Shown: one piece after another, positions 7,208 through 9,376 of the stretch
Numbering within the stretch: the stretch's first letter is position 1
How the letters are laid out: each line of letters begins with the position of its first letter
From: Gammaproteobacteria bacterium
Lineage (GTDB): Bacteria; Pseudomonadota; Gammaproteobacteria; Xanthomonadales; Marinicellaceae
NCBI GenBank assembly: GCA_030426065.1
Contig: JAUHZH010000052.1
Location: 1 to 9,376, forward strand
Direction of reading: 5' to 3'
Length of the DNA: 9,376 nucleotides
The notes under the pieces: generated by a model
What the model was told of the DNA's origin: nothing
The model's input: only the letters and a program-made list of their open reading frames with translations
The model's database searches: none
Position numbers and translations under genes: made by a program

Positions 7208-7225
7208 CTGCTTGCTTTGGGTCAC
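7197..7225 (-). promoter_or_regulatory. Sigma70-type promoter of the dehydrogenase-ubiE-ubiJ-ubiB operon
   Basis: On the minus strand a perfect -10 hexamer TATAAT (7202-7197) lies 17 bases after GTGACC (7225-7220), which matches the -35 consensus at four positions (the TGAC core). Initiation would fall near 7190, leaving a leader of about 20 bases before the ATG at 7169. It lies between the MFS stop codon and the dehydrogenase start, where an operon promoter is expected. No terminator for the preceding MFS gene is visible, so read-through may add to expression. Confidence 0.75.
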
Positions 7226-7235
7226 ACCTCAGATG

Positions 7236-8414
7236 TCATTCCCTGCGCATCAAGCCCAAACACAGCAAACCCAGCCCCATGATGGCACTGATGATGAGCA
7301 ATGAAAGCGAAAAATTGCCGGTTTGTTCTGTCAAAGTGCCTGTCAAGATCGGTGAGATGATTTGTGCCAAACAATAACCCAGCGTCAATTGCGCCATGAC
7401 TTGGGTGGAACGATGACCGTACTTGTTACCAATGATACTCAAGACCAGAGAAACAATGCCCATGAAAGAGAAGCCAAAGGTCAAAGCACTGGCGGCCACG
7501 GCCCAATATTGGTCAGAAAACACCAGCAACAAATTGCTGATGATGTTAAAGACAAATGCCAGGCGGATGGCATTCAAAAAACCGTGTTGACGACCGAATC
7601 GATTCCATATGAATGGTGCAGGGGCAGCTGCCAGACCCACCAAAACCCACATCAAGGTGCCTTGTCCAGCCAAGGGCACGTACTCAGCCATCAAGGAAGT
7701 GAACGTCACATTGGCTGTGTTGCTGAAGCCAGCACAAACATAAGCGATGGTGAGTAACCACAACCACCTTTTCGAGGGTTCAGTGCTTTTGTCGATGGTT
7801 TTGTGGGCCATGACGTCTTCTTTGTCAGGCAGCGGCACCAAATAAAACGCCGGCAATGTGAACAAGGCGCCAAAAGCAGCCAAAACCAGCCATTGCAATC
7901 GCCAATTCATGGCCAAAGCTTCCATGACTGTGAATTCAACCACCAAAGCACTCAAAATGATGCCCAATCCGGCACCAGCAAAGTGGACACCCATGCGTTG
8001 TCTGTGGCCATTGCTGATCAACCATTTGAACACCAACCCCGAGCCCAACATGAAACCCAATGCGGTCGAGATGCCGGCAAAGTAGCGACTCAAGTACCAA
8101 ATCAAAGCATTTTCATGGGCGGCCATGATGGCCGTGGTGAACACCGAAAGGAACAGGCCATAGCGATAGAAAAAATCTTTCAACCGCAAATCGCGCATCA
8201 ACCAAACCATGAACAAGCCGGTCAAATAGCCCAGATAATTCCAGCCAGCCAACCAACCAGCCAAACTTTCGCTCATGCCCATTTGGCTTTGCATATGTGG
8301 AATCATCGGCGTAAAGGCATACCGGGCAAAGCCCATGGTGGCAATCAATGCACAAATTCCAGCAATTAAGATGCCTCGTTGGCTGGGGTTCTGAGTGATG
8401 ATGTTGATTTTCAT
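7236..8414 (-). CDS. YbfB/YjiJ family MFS transporter
   Basis: A 392-residue inner membrane transporter with about twelve hydrophobic segments in two halves, separated by a charged loop near 193-216 (LPDKEDVMAHKTIDKSTEPSK). The N-terminus, GICALIATMGFARYAFTPMIPHM followed by SESLAGWLAGWNYLGYLTG (given here as landmarks at about 18-41 and 48-66), is characteristic of the YbfB/YjiJ group of the major facilitator superfamily, whose substrates are mostly unknown. A cluster of methionines, M37, M41, M45 and M47 with His40, sits where helix 1 should meet the periplasm. The gene starts 14 bases after the Sco stop codon with AGGA 9 bases before the ATG, so it is probably part of the cyoD-Sco transcript. 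That context makes copper or another oxidase-related substrate worth considering, but this is only an inference. No terminator is seen after it. Confidence 0.87.
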   Translation of the reverse strand: MKINIITQNPSQRGILIAGICALIATMGFARYAFTPMIPHMQSQMGMSESLAGWLAGWNYLGYLTGLFMVWLMRDLRLKDFFYRYGLFLSVFTTAIMAAHENALIWYLSRYFAGISTALGFMLGSGLVFKWLISNGHRQRMGVHFAGAGLGIILSALVVEFTVMEALAMNWRLQWLVLAAFGALFTLPAFYLVPLPDKEDVMAHKTIDKSTEPSKRWLWLLTIAYVCAGFSNTANVTFTSLMAEYVPLAGQGTLMWVLVGLAAAPAPFIWNRFGRQHGFLNAIRLAFVFNIISNLLLVFSDQYWAVAASALTFGFSFMGIVSLVLSIIGNKYGHRSTQVMAQLTLGYCLAQIISPILTGTLTEQTGNFSLSLLIISAIMGLGLLCLGLMRRE

Positions 8415-8428
8415 CTGATGTGTTCCTG

Positions 8429-9028
8429 TTATGATGGGTTGACGGATCGGATTCTGGCCGCCAATTCGTTGGCAGTGGTGCTGTGGCGCATGGCGTCTTG
8501 TAACTGGCCTTCGCCGTCAATGACGTAATACCGGGAAGAGTGGGTGACTTGATAATCATCGCTGGCATCGACGCTATAAAACGCCGCGTACTGTTGGGTG
8601 ATTTGATCAATCACGGCTTTGTTTGCTGTTGCGCCAATGAAGTTGTCATCGTAAAAAGCCACATAATCTGCCAAGGCATCCACGTCATCTCGATCAGGAT
8701 CAACACTGATGAGGATGACCTGGACTTGTTCTTTTTCTTGTGCTGTCAATTTTTTCAGTGCCCTTTGGATGGTCAACATTGAATTCGGGCAAACGTCTGG
8801 ACAATTCAAAAAGCCAAAGTACATAACGACTGTTTGTCCTTTGAAATCTGATAAATGAATTGTTCCTGACTGTGTTTCAACGGAGAACTCACCGCCCAGA
8901 TCAGCGAACTGGGATGGTGTTTTTTGTCCCCAATCTTGCTCTGAGGTGGCAAAGAACAGCACCATCACCAGCAGCAAAGTGGCGAAGATGGCCAGCAGTG
9001 TTTTTTGGGTTGGGTTGAGCGTTTTCAT
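8429..9028 (-). CDS. SCO1/SenC family copper chaperone protein
   Basis: A 199-residue membrane-anchored thioredoxin-fold protein of the Sco family, which delivers copper to, or reduces thiols in, haem-copper oxidases on the periplasmic side. An N-terminal helix (about 10-27) anchors it. The copper ligands are intact: Cys76 and Cys80 in NCPDVCP, and His163 in VTHSSRYYVID. Other family marks are VVMYFGFLNCPD (67-78), ILISVDPDRD (105-114) and the strand before DGEGQL. The ATG at 9028 shares one base with the cyoD stop (TGATG), so translation is coupled; a longer frame up to 9205 only overlaps cyoD. Sco proteins usually serve the CuA site of cytochrome c oxidases, whereas bo-type quinol oxidases have only CuB, so its place next to cyoD is notable. 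It could also serve another oxidase encoded elsewhere. Confidence 0.93.
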   Translation of the reverse strand: MKTLNPTQKTLLAIFATLLLVMVLFFATSEQDWGQKTPSQFADLGGEFSVETQSGTIHLSDFKGQTVVMYFGFLNCPDVCPNSMLTIQRALKKLTAQEKEQVQVILISVDPDRDDVDALADYVAFYDDNFIGATANKAVIDQITQQYAAFYSVDASDDYQVTHSSRYYVIDGEGQLQDAMRHSTTANELAARIRSVNPS

Positions 9029-9376
9029 CAGTGCCCCATCAGCATGTTGTGGTTCAAGTGTTGCATGATCCAAATGGACCCCAAAACCAAAATGGCGGTG
9101 ATCAAAACGATGAACACGGCAGAAGTGGTGTTCCAAATTTGTTCTGATGACGTGTTCATGTGCAAGAAAAACACCAATTGCACCATGATTTGTGCCACAG
9201 CACACAGCAAGATGATCGACAAGGTCAATCCATCACTCAAGCTGCCATACATGACCAAAGCAAAAGGAATCAAAGTCAATGCGATGGACAGGACCAAGCC
9301 CCACACGTATTCTTTGACGCTGCCGTGGGCAGCGCCACCGTGACCGTGGCTGTTGTGATTAAGGGTTTCATTTTGG
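9028..9376 (-). CDS. cyoD: Cytochrome bo(3) ubiquinol oxidase subunit IV, 5' end cut by window
   Basis: This is subunit IV of a proton-pumping quinol oxidase of the cytochrome bo type, a small inner membrane protein that helps assemble the copper-haem centre in subunit I. Translating to the window edge gives 115 residues without an in-frame ATG, so the true start is probably a few codons outside; the E. coli protein is about 109 residues. The N-terminus is His-rich (NHNSHGHGGAAHGSVKEY), like the E. coli SHGSVKTY region, and is followed by three membrane helices: GLVLSIALTLIPFALVM, LTLSIILLCAVAQIMVQLVFFLHM (in part) and FIVLITAILVLGSIWIM. The GTG at 9306 lies after the conserved HGSVKEY and is not the start. 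The Sco gene begins within its stop codon. The other cyo genes should lie beyond 9376. Confidence 0.9.
   Translation of the reverse strand, partial: QNETLNHNSHGHGGAAHGSVKEYVWGLVLSIALTLIPFALVMYGSLSDGLTLSIILLCAVAQIMVQLVFFLHMNTSSEQIWNTTSAVFIVLITAILVLGSIWIMQHLNHNMLMGH

Noticed and set aside
7803..8369. 188-codon plus-strand frame opposite the MFS gene.
   Set aside because: It is rich in Gln and His, as expected from the complement of a hydrophobic membrane protein gene. It shows no domain.
9029..9205. Upstream extension of the Sco reading frame.
   Set aside because: It lies wholly inside cyoD in another frame and gives a His-rich sequence without a membrane anchor; the normal Sco start is at 9028.

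Overview
The window is a stretch of bacterial chromosome in which every credible gene lies on the minus strand, so transcription runs from high to low coordinates. Gene content points to an aerobic, ubiquinone-using Gram-negative proteobacterium, most likely a gammaproteobacterium: a ubiE-ubiJ-ubiB cluster whose products match the E. coli ones in length and motifs, a cytochrome bo-type quinol oxidase subunit (CyoD), a YiaD-type OmpA lipoprotein and an exported S9 peptidase. Base composition is roughly balanced. I cannot name a genus. I found no phage, IS element, CRISPR array, tRNA or rRNA.

Layout in the direction of transcription. (1) 9376-7236: the end of a terminal oxidase operon. It holds cyoD (cut by the window edge), a Sco-type copper chaperone that starts inside the cyoD stop codon (TGATG), and 14 bases later a YbfB/YjiJ-type MFS transporter with a good ribosome binding site. 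Together they look like a respiratory oxidase and copper-assembly segment. (2) 7225-3279: a clear sigma70-like promoter drives a four-gene unit. A beta-hydroxyacid dehydrogenase-type NAD(P) oxidoreductase comes first, then ubiE 8 bases later, then ubiJ and ubiB, joined by two 4-base ATGA overlaps. UbiE methylates the quinone ring, UbiJ is the lipid-binding SCP2 accessory factor and UbiB the atypical kinase/ATPase. (3) 3278-2902: a 377-base gap with a possible promoter, a strong stem-loop and a 12-bp palindrome. (4) 2901-2245: a YiaD-like OmpA-family lipoprotein. (5) 2234-2155: an 87% identical second copy of the last 26 codons of ubiB, broken by a stop, followed 10 bases later by a hairpin. 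(6) 2034-109: an exported S9 prolyl-oligopeptidase-family peptidase, closed by a strong intrinsic terminator at 73-36.

The most unusual structure is the pair of direct ubiB-tail repeats around the lipoprotein gene. The complete tail belongs to ubiB. The decayed tail lies at the far end of a roughly 1 kb cassette, immediately before a terminator-like hairpin that ubiB itself now lacks. This is the geometry left by insertion into the 3' end of a gene, or by a local duplication. Apart from that, the window is mostly ordinary core metabolism. The Sco/MFS pair in a quinol oxidase operon and the dehydrogenase at the head of the ubi operon are the other points worth following up.
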